Of a DNA stretch of 64,000 nt, positions 43,807-52,818 are shown in pieces. The DNA is taken from positions 1,096,099 through 1,160,098 of the forward strand of contig CAVZWN010000004.1 in the NCBI GenBank assembly GCA_963779055.1, given 5' to 3'. The first letter of the stretch is position 1. Every line of letters begins with the position of its first letter. Origin of the DNA: Sulfurimicrobium sp963779055 (lineage in GTDB: Bacteria > Pseudomonadota > Gammaproteobacteria > Burkholderiales > Sulfuricellaceae). The position numbers and the translations under genes are program-made. Below the pieces are notes generated by a model that ran no database searches, was not told where the DNA came from, and was given only the letters and a program-made list of their open reading frames with translations.

Positions 43807-45030
43807 TTATACGTGCTCTCCATCGGCCTTCCGGATTTTCTCCATGAAAGCGCCCAGTCTCGCCCGGTAGGCGTCCGCACTGAAGCGTTGCAGATGCTCA
43901 GGGTGGTCCAGGGGGTTGGGGCGCGGCGCTGTGAGGAGGCGCTCAAGCAAGCGCCCGAAATCCTTCCCCTGATCCGCCCGTGGATCAGCATAAAGAAAAC
44001 CCGTCCGCTCATGCAGGACCGTTTCCACGAAAGGTGGCGCATTCACAGCCAGTATGGGTGTTCCACAGGCTTGCGCCTCGATCACGTTTAGACCGAGGGC
44101 TTCCTTTTCCGGCAAACCCGTCATCAGATAATCGAGTTGGCGATACACAGCACGGACATCATGCTGATGACCCCAGAAGCGGACCTGGCCCGCGACAGGC
44201 CTTAATGCCCGGCGCAGGTCGCGCACCGAAGCATAGCCGCCACTCCCAAAGATCTCCAGATGCACGGCGGGATGCTTGCGGAGGATTGGGGCCAGAAGGC
44301 TGAACAGGAGAGGGAATTGCTTGATCGGTGTAAGGCGCGAAACGATACCAAGGGTCAAGCCAGGGCGCTTCTCAAAAACACGTCGCGGCTTCAGATGGAG
44401 GTAGAGCGGATAAACAAGACCCAGCAGGCGGTCCCGTACCTTGCGCTGGTCCCAGTCGTAAACGGAATCTGCCGCGATGGGAGCTTCTTCAGCATTGCCG
44501 CGCTCAAGCGAGGCGACGCCGTAAAGCGGTTCGGGATAAACGTGAAGAATGCCGGCAGCACGGATGCTGTCGATGACATACTGCGAAACGGCGATGATCC
44601 AGTCGCAATCGCGGTAGGGAGAAGGATCTCGCCCATAGAGGGGCATGTGCGCGAAGCAGATAAAAGGGTGGGCGCTGCGAATCTTTTGCGCCGTGAGCCC
44701 GGAAAATGGCGTATGGGCAAAGACAGGGGCGCCATCATTGGGCAGGAGAAGAGGGATTTCGTCCCGCTCATCCACCGGGGTCAGTTCGACGCCCGGCATA
44801 TCCAGGTTCTCCGCCAGCCAGGAATTTCGCCGCACATAAAGCCTGGTTTCCCAGCCCAGGGCAAGCAGGGCCTGGGTAAAAAACCGGGTGTAAATCTCCC
44901 CACCGCCCATCCCGGCCTGAAGGTTGATCTGGTAGCAGCGCCTTGATGCAAGAGGCGGCGTCGGTTCCGCGCCCTTCCCGAGAGTCTCCCTCATTCCGGC
45001 ATCATTCTGCTGCGGGAAGGCGGAACTCAT
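43807..45030 (-). CDS. GT4-family glycosyltransferase
   Basis: GT-B glycosyltransferase of about 400 residues. The N-terminal domain has INLQAGMGGGEIYTRFFTQA; the C-terminal domain has LGIVSRLTPIKQFPLLFSLL, FWGHQHDVRAVYRQLDYLM and GLNVIEAQACGTPILAVNAP, the canonical GT4 E-x7-E region. The start is uncertain: ATG 45030 overlaps the upstream methyltransferase stop by 29 bases, ATG 44994 does not. The protein is otherwise standard and sits within the LPS core operon. Donor sugar unknown. Confidence 0.75.
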   Translation of the reverse strand: MSSAFPQQNDAGMRETLGKGAEPTPPLASRRCYQINLQAGMGGGEIYTRFFTQALLALGWETRLYVRRNSWLAENLDMPGVELTPVDERDEIPLLLPNDGAPVFAHTPFSGLTAQKIRSAHPFICFAHMPLYGRDPSPYRDCDWIIAVSQYVIDSIRAAGILHVYPEPLYGVASLERGNAEEAPIAADSVYDWDQRKVRDRLLGLVYPLYLHLKPRRVFEKRPGLTLGIVSRLTPIKQFPLLFSLLAPILRKHPAVHLEIFGSGGYASVRDLRRALRPVAGQVRFWGHQHDVRAVYRQLDYLMTGLPEKEALGLNVIEAQACGTPILAVNAPPFVETVLHERTGFLYADPRADQGKDFGRLLERLLTAPRPNPLDHPEHLQRFSADAYRARLGAFMEKIRKADGEHV

Positions 45031-45721
45031 AGAGAAAATCCGGGAAGGAAAATTCGATCGGGGCAAAGCGCCGGGCAAAGCGCCGGAACATACGGGTGAC
45101 GGGTTCAGCCGGATCTTTTTTTACCAGGTGATAATGCGCCAGCTCCAGGCCTGCCCGGCGCCCGATTTCCAGCGCCATGGAAGGCGTGATCCAGGCCACG
45201 TGATCGAGGTTGACCACACTGGTGCCTTCACGACGGAAGCGGCGATAAAATTTGCGGCTGAAGGGATTGGGGGTGGCGACCAGAATCGAGCCGCCAACCG
45301 CAAGGTGACGCCCGGCGAATTTGAGCAGGCTGACCGGGTTGTCCACGTGCTCCACCACATCGCCGATAAAAACAACATCGAAGCGCTCGCCCAGATCGGC
45401 ATCGGAAGTGGCATCGGCAACCCGCACGTTGTAGCCCAGCTCGCACAGCTTCTTCACCGGTTCTTCAAGGATATCCAGACCCAGGCAATACCCCGCCTGT
45501 TGCGCCACGATGGCGTGACGCCAGCCTTTCCGCGTCACATAATCCATGGTGTGAGATACCACCCCGATATCAAGCACGCGCTTCCCGCCAATGCGCCGCA
45601 CCAGGTAGTCCATCAAATCCACATCCGTATGGATAGCGCGTCGCTGCACTAATTCCTGCAGCACCTTGCAGCGCGCCTCGGAGTTGTTGGGGTCGTCGGT
45701 CAGTTTTGTCCAGTCCATCAT
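45002..45721 (-). CDS. Class I SAM-dependent methyltransferase
   Basis: 239-residue methyltransferase with a good SAM motif I, VLDIGVVSHTMDYVTRKG, and motif II ERFDVVFIGDVVEHVDNP, then AVGGSILVATPNPFSRKF. This is the UbiE/Methyltransf_11-like set used to modify sugars or lipids in polysaccharide clusters. A second methyltransferase of a different type lies two genes further, so the product probably has more than one methylation. Acceptor unknown. Confidence 0.78.
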   Translation of the reverse strand: MMDWTKLTDDPNNSEARCKVLQELVQRRAIHTDVDLMDYLVRRIGGKRVLDIGVVSHTMDYVTRKGWRHAIVAQQAGYCLGLDILEEPVKKLCELGYNVRVADATSDADLGERFDVVFIGDVVEHVDNPVSLLKFAGRHLAVGGSILVATPNPFSRKFYRRFRREGTSVVNLDHVAWITPSMALEIGRRAGLELAHYHLVKKDPAEPVTRMFRRFARRFAPIEFSFPDFLYEFRLPAAE

Positions 45722-45731
45722 AGTCTTGCCT

Positions 45732-47573
45732 TCAAATATCCAGTTTGTGGTTGTCCAGCCAGATCAGCAGCACCAGAAAAGTATAAGCGAGGCGCCGCGA
45801 AGCCTTGCCGGTTTTGGCATCTTTCCACAGCGCATTCAGGGCATCACCGTCCAGGAATGGCGCAATGCGCTGGCTTTGGCTGAAAAAATCATCGCCGACT
45901 TGCTGCCACTGGCCGTTGAAATAATCCTGCAGCGGCACGGAAAATCCATGCTTGGGGCGGTTCCAGACCTGTTGCGGCAAATGCCGCTGCGCCAGCTGGC
46001 GCAGAATCGCCTTCCCGCCCTCGCCATCGAAATGGACGCGGGCAGGCAGTGCAAGCACCCGGTCCAGGATCGCATTCGACAGCATCGGTACGCGCACCTC
46101 CAGACTATGCAGCATGCTGGCCCGATCGGTCTTGACCAGGCAATTTTCGCTGAGATAGGTCCACAGGTCCGCGCGCATCAGGCTGCCGGTATCCATGCGC
46201 CCGCCAAAAGCGAGTGCCAGACTGCGCCATCCTTCCAGTGTATTTTCCGGATGGCAGGCCGCCCAGGCAGCAGGCGCAAGGTAGTTTTTAAAACTCTTGC
46301 GCGAAGTCTGGTAGGGTCCGAGCTCGACCTTGCGGTAGAGCAGCATGTCCTGCCCAGCCAGGCCGCGCCGCAGCAGCGAACCCGGCATGATGCCCAGGTC
46401 AACCAGCTTGCGCAGCATCCCTTTGATCATGCCATCCGGATAATTTTCCTCCACATCGAGGAAACGCGCATAGCCACCGAACAGTTCGTCGCCGCCATCG
46501 CCGCTGAGCGCTACGGTAACGCCGGTTCGCGTCAGGCGCGAAAGTTCGGAAGTCGTGATGTAGGCGGGGTCGGCAAGCGGCTGGTCCAGTCCATGGATAG
46601 CTGCCAGCAACTTGTCCGGGCCAATGTCCGGCGCATCGATGATATGGTGCTCCGTGCCATATTGCCGGGCCACGGCCTCGGCGTGGGAGGTTTCGTCATA
46701 AGCGGCTTCGCGGAAACGCATGCTGAAAGTGCGCAAGGGCTTCGCGCCGGCGGCGGCCATGTAATGCACCATCAGGCTGCTGTCGATGCCGCCGCTCAGA
46801 AAAGCACCCAGCGGCACATCGGACACCATCTGGCTGCGCACGCTGGCTTGCAGAAGATGATCGAACTCCTCCACAAGCGCTTCCGGCCGGGCTGGGCTTA
46901 ATTCCGTCGCCGCTGGAATCATCCAGTAGCGCTCGACGGTCAGTTGCCGCGAATCCGCCTGGTAGATCAGGCGCGATGCCGGTGGCAGCTGGCGCACCTG
47001 CCTGAGGAAGGAAGCCGGGGCAAGCACCGTCTGGAAGGCCAGAAAATCCCGCAAGGCTTCGTAGTCAAGCTGCCGCGAAAAGCCCTCGAGCTGGAAAAAC
47101 GGCTCCAGGGTAGAAGCCAGGGAAAAACCACCGGCTGTGGAATAGAACAGGGGCTTGATGCCGGTCCGGTCGCGGGCGGCGAACAGGGTGCGGAGAGAGG
47201 TATCCCAGATGGCGAATGCGAACATGCCATCCAGCCGCTCCACCACTGCACTTCCCCATTCCGCGTAACCGTAGAGAATCGCCTCGGTATCCGAATGGCT
47301 TGCAAAGGCATGGCCCCGTGCAGTCAATTCATCACGCAGCGACTGGAAGTTGTAGATTTCTCCGTTGAAGACAATCGCGTAGCGCCCGTCCGGAGTTTGC
47401 ATCGGCTGCTTGCCGCCCGTCACATCGATTACCGCAAGCCGGGCATGCCCCAGCGCCACGCCGGGAAGTTGCAGGATGTCCTGGTCGTCCGGTCCGCGGC
47501 TATGCAGGGTGGCGAGGGCCTGGCGGCAATCCTGCTGCCAGGGAGTGTCGATCAATGCAAGAATGCCGCACAT
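45732..47573 (-). CDS. asnB: Asparagine synthetase B-type amidotransferase
   Basis: Glutamine-dependent amidotransferase. The N-terminal nucleophile Cys2 (MCGILALIDT), the class II glutaminase motifs SRGPDDQDI, FNGEIYNFQSLRDEL and SDTEAIL, and the synthetase PP-motif FLSGGIDSSLMV (near residue 260) are all present. It has 613 residues, similar to asparagine synthetases and to the homologues found in surface-polysaccharide clusters, where they are thought to amidate sugar acids. The location inside the LPS core operon favours the second role; asparagine synthesis cannot be ruled out. Confidence 0.85.
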   Translation of the reverse strand: MCGILALIDTPWQQDCRQALATLHSRGPDDQDILQLPGVALGHARLAVIDVTGGKQPMQTPDGRYAIVFNGEIYNFQSLRDELTARGHAFASHSDTEAILYGYAEWGSAVVERLDGMFAFAIWDTSLRTLFAARDRTGIKPLFYSTAGGFSLASTLEPFFQLEGFSRQLDYEALRDFLAFQTVLAPASFLRQVRQLPPASRLIYQADSRQLTVERYWMIPAATELSPARPEALVEEFDHLLQASVRSQMVSDVPLGAFLSGGIDSSLMVHYMAAAGAKPLRTFSMRFREAAYDETSHAEAVARQYGTEHHIIDAPDIGPDKLLAAIHGLDQPLADPAYITTSELSRLTRTGVTVALSGDGGDELFGGYARFLDVEENYPDGMIKGMLRKLVDLGIMPGSLLRRGLAGQDMLLYRKVELGPYQTSRKSFKNYLAPAAWAACHPENTLEGWRSLALAFGGRMDTGSLMRADLWTYLSENCLVKTDRASMLHSLEVRVPMLSNAILDRVLALPARVHFDGEGGKAILRQLAQRHLPQQVWNRPKHGFSVPLQDYFNGQWQQVGDDFFSQSQRIAPFLDGDALNALWKDAKTGKASRRLAYTFLVLLIWLDNHKLDI

Positions 47574-47579
47574 TTTCGC

Positions 47580-48677
47580 TTATAAGCCCTTTTTCCAGAG
47601 TCTGCCCAGGCTTTCATATTTTTCCGCCACATGAGCCGCAGTAAATTTCTCGTATTCCATCCCGCCAAGCTGAATGGGGTGCGCCAAGGCATCTCCCATG
47701 GCGCCGGCCAGTGCCTGGACATCGTTGACCGGCACCAGGCGACGGGCCAATTCACCCGTCATCACCTCGCGCGGGCCTGAAGGGCAATCGGTGCTCACCA
47801 CCTGGGTGCCGCAGATCATGGCCTCGACCAGCACGTTGGGCATGCCTTCGCGGTCCGAACACAATACCAGCAAGTCGGCATGTTTCAACCAGGGATAGGG
47901 ATTTTTCCGGAAGCCGGCCAGGATTACGCTCTCCCGGATTCCATAGTGGTTCAGCATAGCTTCGAGTCTGGCATCCGGGTTCACCAGCAGCACCAGCTTG
48001 TGCGTCGCGGCAAAGGGCTTGAAAGCCTCGAACAACAGATCATGCCGCTTCTGCGGAGCAAAGCGCCCGACATGCACCATATAGGGGACGGCAGGCAGCT
48101 CGGGATCCGCTTCGCCGGCCAGACGGCGAATATCCCCGATATCGAATGGGTTGTAGATCTGCACGATATTGGCCTGGAGCCCCAGGTTCAATCTCAGATC
48201 ATCCGCCACACCCTGTGACACGGCGATCAGGTTCCGTCCAGAATACAGGCTGCGATATCGTTCCACACGCCGCTCCGCCTTCCCTGGGCTGGACTTGCGC
48301 AACGCTGCGATTTCTGCGGACAGGGTATTGGCGATGCGATACCACACACGCGGCAAATGGGCGATGGAAACCACTTCATCCGCGTATGGCAGGGTTGAAA
48401 CAATCAGATCGAAAGGTGTTGGGCGTTGCAGACGCGCCACCAGAAAATGCAGCTTCAAGGCGGCCAGATACTTGCCGAGAACGCCCTTACTCCGCGCCCT
48501 GCCTGGGCGCGACAGCGCGTGCAGCCTGAAATCCGGGTCCAGTTCGTGCTCGACGATATTTTCGAGCAGAATGACATGCACTTCGTGCGATCTTTGCGCC
48601 AGCAGGGATGCCAGTTTGACGACTGCCTTTTCCGCGCCCCCGCCCCTGAGATTGGTGGTGATAAAAGCAATTTTCAT
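47580..48677 (-). CDS. GT4-family glycosyltransferase
   Basis: GT-B glycosyltransferase of 365 residues starting MKIAFITTNLRGGGAEKAV (ATG 48677; six further in-frame codons lie upstream). It has VGRFAPQKRHDLLFEAFKPF, LAGFRKNPYPWLKHADLLV and EGMPNVLVEAMICGTQVVST, with the E-x7-E donor motif. Similar to GT4 enzymes of LPS and capsule synthesis that use UDP- or GDP-sugars. Six bases upstream of asnB. Confidence 0.8.
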   Translation of the reverse strand: MKIAFITTNLRGGGAEKAVVKLASLLAQRSHEVHVILLENIVEHELDPDFRLHALSRPGRARSKGVLGKYLAALKLHFLVARLQRPTPFDLIVSTLPYADEVVSIAHLPRVWYRIANTLSAEIAALRKSSPGKAERRVERYRSLYSGRNLIAVSQGVADDLRLNLGLQANIVQIYNPFDIGDIRRLAGEADPELPAVPYMVHVGRFAPQKRHDLLFEAFKPFAATHKLVLLVNPDARLEAMLNHYGIRESVILAGFRKNPYPWLKHADLLVLCSDREGMPNVLVEAMICGTQVVSTDCPSGPREVMTGELARRLVPVNDVQALAGAMGDALAHPIQLGGMEYEKFTAAHVAEKYESLGRLWKKGL

Positions 48678-48695
48678 GAGATGCGCGCCTGGCAA

Positions 48696-49811
48696 TCAGC
48701 GCTGCACACAGGAATAGAAAATCCCTTCCATGGCATCCAGCATCGCATCGAGGGAATAGCGCGCCGCCACGATTTTTCGCCCCTCACTGCCAAAACGGGC
48801 GCACAAACCGGGATTTTGCAGCAGCTCCTCCAGCTTTTCCTCCAGCTGAAGGGCATTCTTCGGCTCAACCAGAAAACCGCTCAGCTTGTCCGCTACCAGT
48901 TCGTCAATCGCGCCGACATGCGTGGACACCACCGGCAAACCCGCCGCCATCGCCTGCATCAGCGCCTGGGGCACGCCTTCGTTGGCGTAGGACGGCAAAA
49001 CGAACACGTCCATCGCCGCCAGCACGGCGGGCACATCCTCGCGCTGGCCGGTCAGATGGATTCTTCCGGCGAAGCCCGATTGTTCCGCCCATCCGGCAAT
49101 CTGCTCGCGCATCGGGCCATCACCGGTAATAATCAGTTCCAGTCCGGGATCTTTCGCCGCCAGTGCGGAAAATGCCTGCAGAAGGAAGGTGTGGCCTTTC
49201 CAGCTGCGCAGCGTGGCGACGATGCCAATCACTTTCGCGGAAAGGGAAACCCCCAGTTCGGCACGTATCCTGGCGCGGACCTCTTCTGGCTGGGGACAAT
49301 AATGCGCCAGATCGATCCCGGTCGGCACGGAAATGACATGCTCCGGCGGCAAATCCAGACCCTTCACCAGTTGCAGGCGCAAGGCCTCGCCGGTGGTGGC
49401 GATGCGATCCACCGCATGGCGATAAAGCCAGCGCGAGGGCATGTTGCGCGGCACAGGTGCCGAAATGTGGCGTGTGCGGACGACCGCCAGTCCTTGCAGC
49501 GAAAGACGCGCCAGCGCAGTCAGCCAGGTATCGGTCGAGCTGTGGGTGTTCACCACATCGGGGCGGTGCCCGGCCAGCCAGCGGCGCAGCGCAAACAAAC
49601 CCTTGAGGTTCTTGCGCGCAATCGGCAGGGCAACAACGGGGATGCCTCGCTGCTGGGCAGCAGCATAAATCCTGGCCTCGGCAGGGCAGAGAATGGTCAC
49701 ACGGTGGCCGCGGCGGATCATTCCGGCGGCCTCGGTGAGCACGCGGATTTCCTGCCCGCCCCAGCCGCAGGAGTTTTCCGTGTGGACAATATGAAGCGGG
49801 GAATTAGCCAT
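48696..49811 (-). CDS. GT4-family glycosyltransferase
   Basis: 371-residue glycosyltransferase. N-terminus IVHTENSCGWGGQEIRVLTE has the glycine-rich acceptor-side loop, followed by VVNTHSSTDTWLTALA and VIGIVATLRSWKGHTFLLQA, HLTGQREDVPAVLAAMDVFV and NEGVPQALMQAMAAGLPVVS (E-x7-E type). The 5' end overlaps the GT9 gene upstream by eight bases, implying translational coupling. Substrates unknown. Confidence 0.82.
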   Translation of the reverse strand: MANSPLHIVHTENSCGWGGQEIRVLTEAAGMIRRGHRVTILCPAEARIYAAAQQRGIPVVALPIARKNLKGLFALRRWLAGHRPDVVNTHSSTDTWLTALARLSLQGLAVVRTRHISAPVPRNMPSRWLYRHAVDRIATTGEALRLQLVKGLDLPPEHVISVPTGIDLAHYCPQPEEVRARIRAELGVSLSAKVIGIVATLRSWKGHTFLLQAFSALAAKDPGLELIITGDGPMREQIAGWAEQSGFAGRIHLTGQREDVPAVLAAMDVFVLPSYANEGVPQALMQAMAAGLPVVSTHVGAIDELVADKLSGFLVEPKNALQLEEKLEELLQNPGLCARFGSEGRKIVAARYSLDAMLDAMEGIFYSCVQR

Positions 49812-50877
49812 GTTCGGGTTGATTCGCTGAAATTGAAGAGGGTAACAAAGACTCGGCCAGAGCCGCCCTGGCGCATTCCCACACCGTCTCGACGGTGATC
49901 CGGGAAAGAGGCGTCTGGCTGGAGCAAATCTCGCCTTTATCCAGAGGAAGATCGAGAATCCATAAGCGCGAACGCTCCAGCGGTTTCAACCCTTCACTGG
50001 GGTGCAGGCAGTGATATAAGGCGACCATCGGTACGTCCAGCGCCCCGGCGATATGCGTGGGGCCGGTGTCCACCCCGACATAAAGGTCCAGCTCGGCCAT
50101 GATCGCAGCACTTTGGCGCAGGGAGAGACAGCCGGAAAGATTGGCAACCCGTTGCCCGAAAACCTCATGAAACAACGCGGTCTTTTCCGGCGGCAACCCG
50201 CCTCCGAGCAAGATGAAACAGGCGTCGGGATAAGCATCCAGAATACGGCGGCTCAGTTGCACAAAATGCTCTGCCGGCCAGTCACGGTAGGGTTTGGTCG
50301 GGAAGCTTTCAAGCATCAGCCCCACCAGAGGCGAAGCGCGATCCGGCCACAGTTTCCGCAACTGTTCCCGGGCGGCAGTCTGTTCTTCCTGTGTAACGCG
50401 GTAAGCCAGCCGGTAGCCGTCAGGCGCAATGCCTAACGCCTCCGGCAGCATCAGGAGCTGTCGCACGCCATGCATGGAATTGAATGGCGGCGGCTCGACG
50501 ACACGGTAGAGCTGCCGGTTCAGACGCTCGTCCGCCTGCTGGAAGGCCACAACCTTGTGCGCTACCCGCAGGGCATAAGCCACCAGCAGCTCATCGAAGC
50601 CGGAGACAATCGCGTAATCCCATTTCTTGCCTCCAAGCCAGCCGCGCCACAACGCCTGGTTCTTGGTAATCGCGCCAATACAGTGAATGAATGGCAGGTT
50701 TTCCAGAACGCGATATCGATTGGGGTGCCCAAGACAGGTAATCTCGCTGCCGGGGAAAGCCCTGGCAATCGCACGCGGAACGGGAGTGCCCATCATGGTA
50801 TCCCCGATGCGGGTCACATGGATCACCAGGAAAGAAGGGGCATGCTCACGGATGGGCGCAGTTTCAGGCATCTGCAA
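49804..50877 (-). CDS. GT9-family heptosyltransferase-like protein
   Basis: 357-residue GT9 protein, probably adding heptose to the LPS core. FLVIHVTRIGDTMMGTPVPR, then ITCLGHPNRYRVLENLPFI, GLMLESFPTKPYRDWPAEHF and LYVGVDTGPTHIAGALDVPM show the family pattern, with the D-x-G-x-x-H donor motif near residue 270. Start ATG is inside the end of msbA (14-base overlap). It is second in the operon, right behind the lipid A flippase. Confidence 0.85.
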   Translation of the reverse strand: MQMPETAPIREHAPSFLVIHVTRIGDTMMGTPVPRAIARAFPGSEITCLGHPNRYRVLENLPFIHCIGAITKNQALWRGWLGGKKWDYAIVSGFDELLVAYALRVAHKVVAFQQADERLNRQLYRVVEPPPFNSMHGVRQLLMLPEALGIAPDGYRLAYRVTQEEQTAAREQLRKLWPDRASPLVGLMLESFPTKPYRDWPAEHFVQLSRRILDAYPDACFILLGGGLPPEKTALFHEVFGQRVANLSGCLSLRQSAAIMAELDLYVGVDTGPTHIAGALDVPMVALYHCLHPSEGLKPLERSRLWILDLPLDKGEICSSQTPLSRITVETVWECARAALAESLLPSSISANQPEHG

Positions 50878-52591
50878 TCAGGCTGTGCAAACGTGCATAA
50901 ATACCACCCTTATCGAGTAATTCGCGATGGTTGCCAATTTCTGCAATACGCCCTTTCTGCATCACGACGATACGATTCGCATGCTCGATAGTCGAAAGGC
51001 GGTGCGCGATGACGATGGTGGTGCGGCCCTGCATCAGATTTTCCAGCGCAGCCTGGACGTGGCGCTCCGACTCGGTATCCAGCGCCGAAGTTGCCTCGTC
51101 GAGGATCAGGATAGGCGCATTCTTCAGGATGGCACGCGCAATCGCCAGACGCTGGCGCTGTCCGCCGGAAAGGCGCACCCCGTTCTCGCCGACAAAGGTC
51201 TGCAATCCTTCCGGCATCTCGCGGATAAACTCCATCGCATGGGCAGCCTCGGCGGCAGCGATGATTTCCGCTTCGCTGGCGCCCGCCTGGCGGCCATAGG
51301 CAATGTTCCCGGCGACGGTATCATTGAACAGCACCACGTCCTGGCTCACCAGCGCAATACTGGCGCGCAGGTCGACAAGATTGAGCTGTTCGATATCATG
51401 CCCATCCACCAGAATCTGTCCACCGGCGGGATGATAGAAACGCGGCAGGAGATTCACCAGTGTGGTTTTTCCGCTGCCGGACTGCCCCACCAGCGCCACC
51501 GTCTCGCCCGGCCTGATGGCCAGGGAAACATGGTCCAGAGCCTGCCTGTCATTGGTGTAGGAGAAGCTGACATCGCGAAACTCCACCGCCCCTTTTGACT
51601 GCTCCAGACGCTGGCGGCCTGCATCCGGCTCCGCTTCTTCATCGATCAGGGCAAAGACGCTCTCCGCCGCAGCCAGGCCGCGCTGCAAGCTCTCATTAAC
51701 ACCGGTCAGGCGCTTCAGCGGCGCAAGCAACATCAGCATGGCGGTCAGAAATGATACGAATCCGCCCACTGTAGTCTGGTTCGCAGCTGACTGGGCAGAC
51801 GCCATGTAAACAATCACCGCCACGGCAATGGCGGCAAAAAACTGCACAATCGGCACGCTGGCGGATGCGGCCACCGCCTGCTTGAGATTGAAGCGGCGCA
51901 ACGCGTTGACCGCATCGTGAAAGCGCCGCATCTCATATTCCTGCCCGCCAAAAATCTTCACCACCTTGTGGCACTCGATCGTTTCCTCCAGCACATGCGT
52001 GATATCCCCCATGGAGCGCTGTGACCCGCGGCTCATTGCCCGCAGGCGGCCGCTGAAGGCCTTGACCACCAGCGCAATGGCAGGCGTCACTATCACCGCG
52101 ACCAGAGTCAGTTTCCAGTTGAGGTACAGCAACCAGCCAAGAAGCCCGACGATGGTAAGAGAATCCCGCACGATCACGGTAATTGCACCCGTCGCCGCAT
52201 CGGTCACCTGACTGACATCATAGGAAACCTTGGAAATCAAAGCACCCGAAGTGTTGTTGGCAAAATAACGGGTCGGCAGATTCACCATGCGCGCAAACAT
52301 CAGTTCGCGCAAATCCATCACCACCTTGTTGGAGACCCAGCTGATGGTATAGGAGCTGGCATAAGTCGCGACCCCACGCACCACAAAAATCAGCACGATC
52401 AGGATCGGCATCCAGCGCATGGTTTCCGGATCTTTCTCGACGAAACTGCCATCCAGCATGGGCTTCAGCAACGCCGCAAAGGCCGGCTCGGTCGCTGCCG
52501 TCACGACCATGGCAAGGATAGAGACGAGGAATATCCGCCAGTAAGGGAAAACATAGCGCAGCAAGCGCAGGTAAAGATCTTTGCTACTCAT
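50864..52591 (-). CDS. msbA: Lipid A export ABC transporter ATP-binding/permease
   Basis: Flips lipid A-core across the inner membrane; half-transporter with an N-terminal six-helix domain and a C-terminal ABC domain. Walker A is VALVGQSGSGKTTLVNLL (near residue 372), the Q-loop region VSQDVVLFNDTV, signature LSGGQRQRLAIARAILK, Walker B ILILDEATSALD, and the switch His in IVIAHRLSTIEHA. It has 575 residues from ATG 52591; a start at 52609 is also in frame. First gene of the 13-kb minus-strand LPS operon. Confidence 0.93.
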   Translation of the reverse strand: MSSKDLYLRLLRYVFPYWRIFLVSILAMVVTAATEPAFAALLKPMLDGSFVEKDPETMRWMPILIVLIFVVRGVATYASSYTISWVSNKVVMDLRELMFARMVNLPTRYFANNTSGALISKVSYDVSQVTDAATGAITVIVRDSLTIVGLLGWLLYLNWKLTLVAVIVTPAIALVVKAFSGRLRAMSRGSQRSMGDITHVLEETIECHKVVKIFGGQEYEMRRFHDAVNALRRFNLKQAVAASASVPIVQFFAAIAVAVIVYMASAQSAANQTTVGGFVSFLTAMLMLLAPLKRLTGVNESLQRGLAAAESVFALIDEEAEPDAGRQRLEQSKGAVEFRDVSFSYTNDRQALDHVSLAIRPGETVALVGQSGSGKTTLVNLLPRFYHPAGGQILVDGHDIEQLNLVDLRASIALVSQDVVLFNDTVAGNIAYGRQAGASEAEIIAAAEAAHAMEFIREMPEGLQTFVGENGVRLSGGQRQRLAIARAILKNAPILILDEATSALDTESERHVQAALENLMQGRTTIVIAHRLSTIEHANRIVVMQKGRIAEIGNHRELLDKGGIYARLHSLIADA

Positions 52592-52705
52592 GGGTAGATG
52601 GTTTGACACTTAGTGCCAGATCCTTATTCTTTGCATTGAACATGTTGCAAAGCGGGACTTTAAGTTGGGTTTGGAGAGCATATAAATAGGGAATAAATGC
52701 TGGGC

Positions 52706-52711
52706 ATTATA
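52706..52711 (-). promoter_or_regulatory. Candidate -10 box for the msbA LPS operon
   Basis: A perfect TATAAT (minus strand) lies 115 bases upstream of the msbA start in the 227-base gap behind the sugar transferase. No convincing -35 sequence is at 16-18 bases, so the call is tentative. The rest of this gap holds no gene. Confidence 0.4.
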
Positions 52712-52818
52712 AGGCCTTAACGGTTCTTTGAATGCCCCACGGACCTATTTTCTGGCTCCCAAACGGCTGTGCGACTAGATTCAGGATAGAAATTATCCCG
52801 TAAAACTTACTCAGCTAC

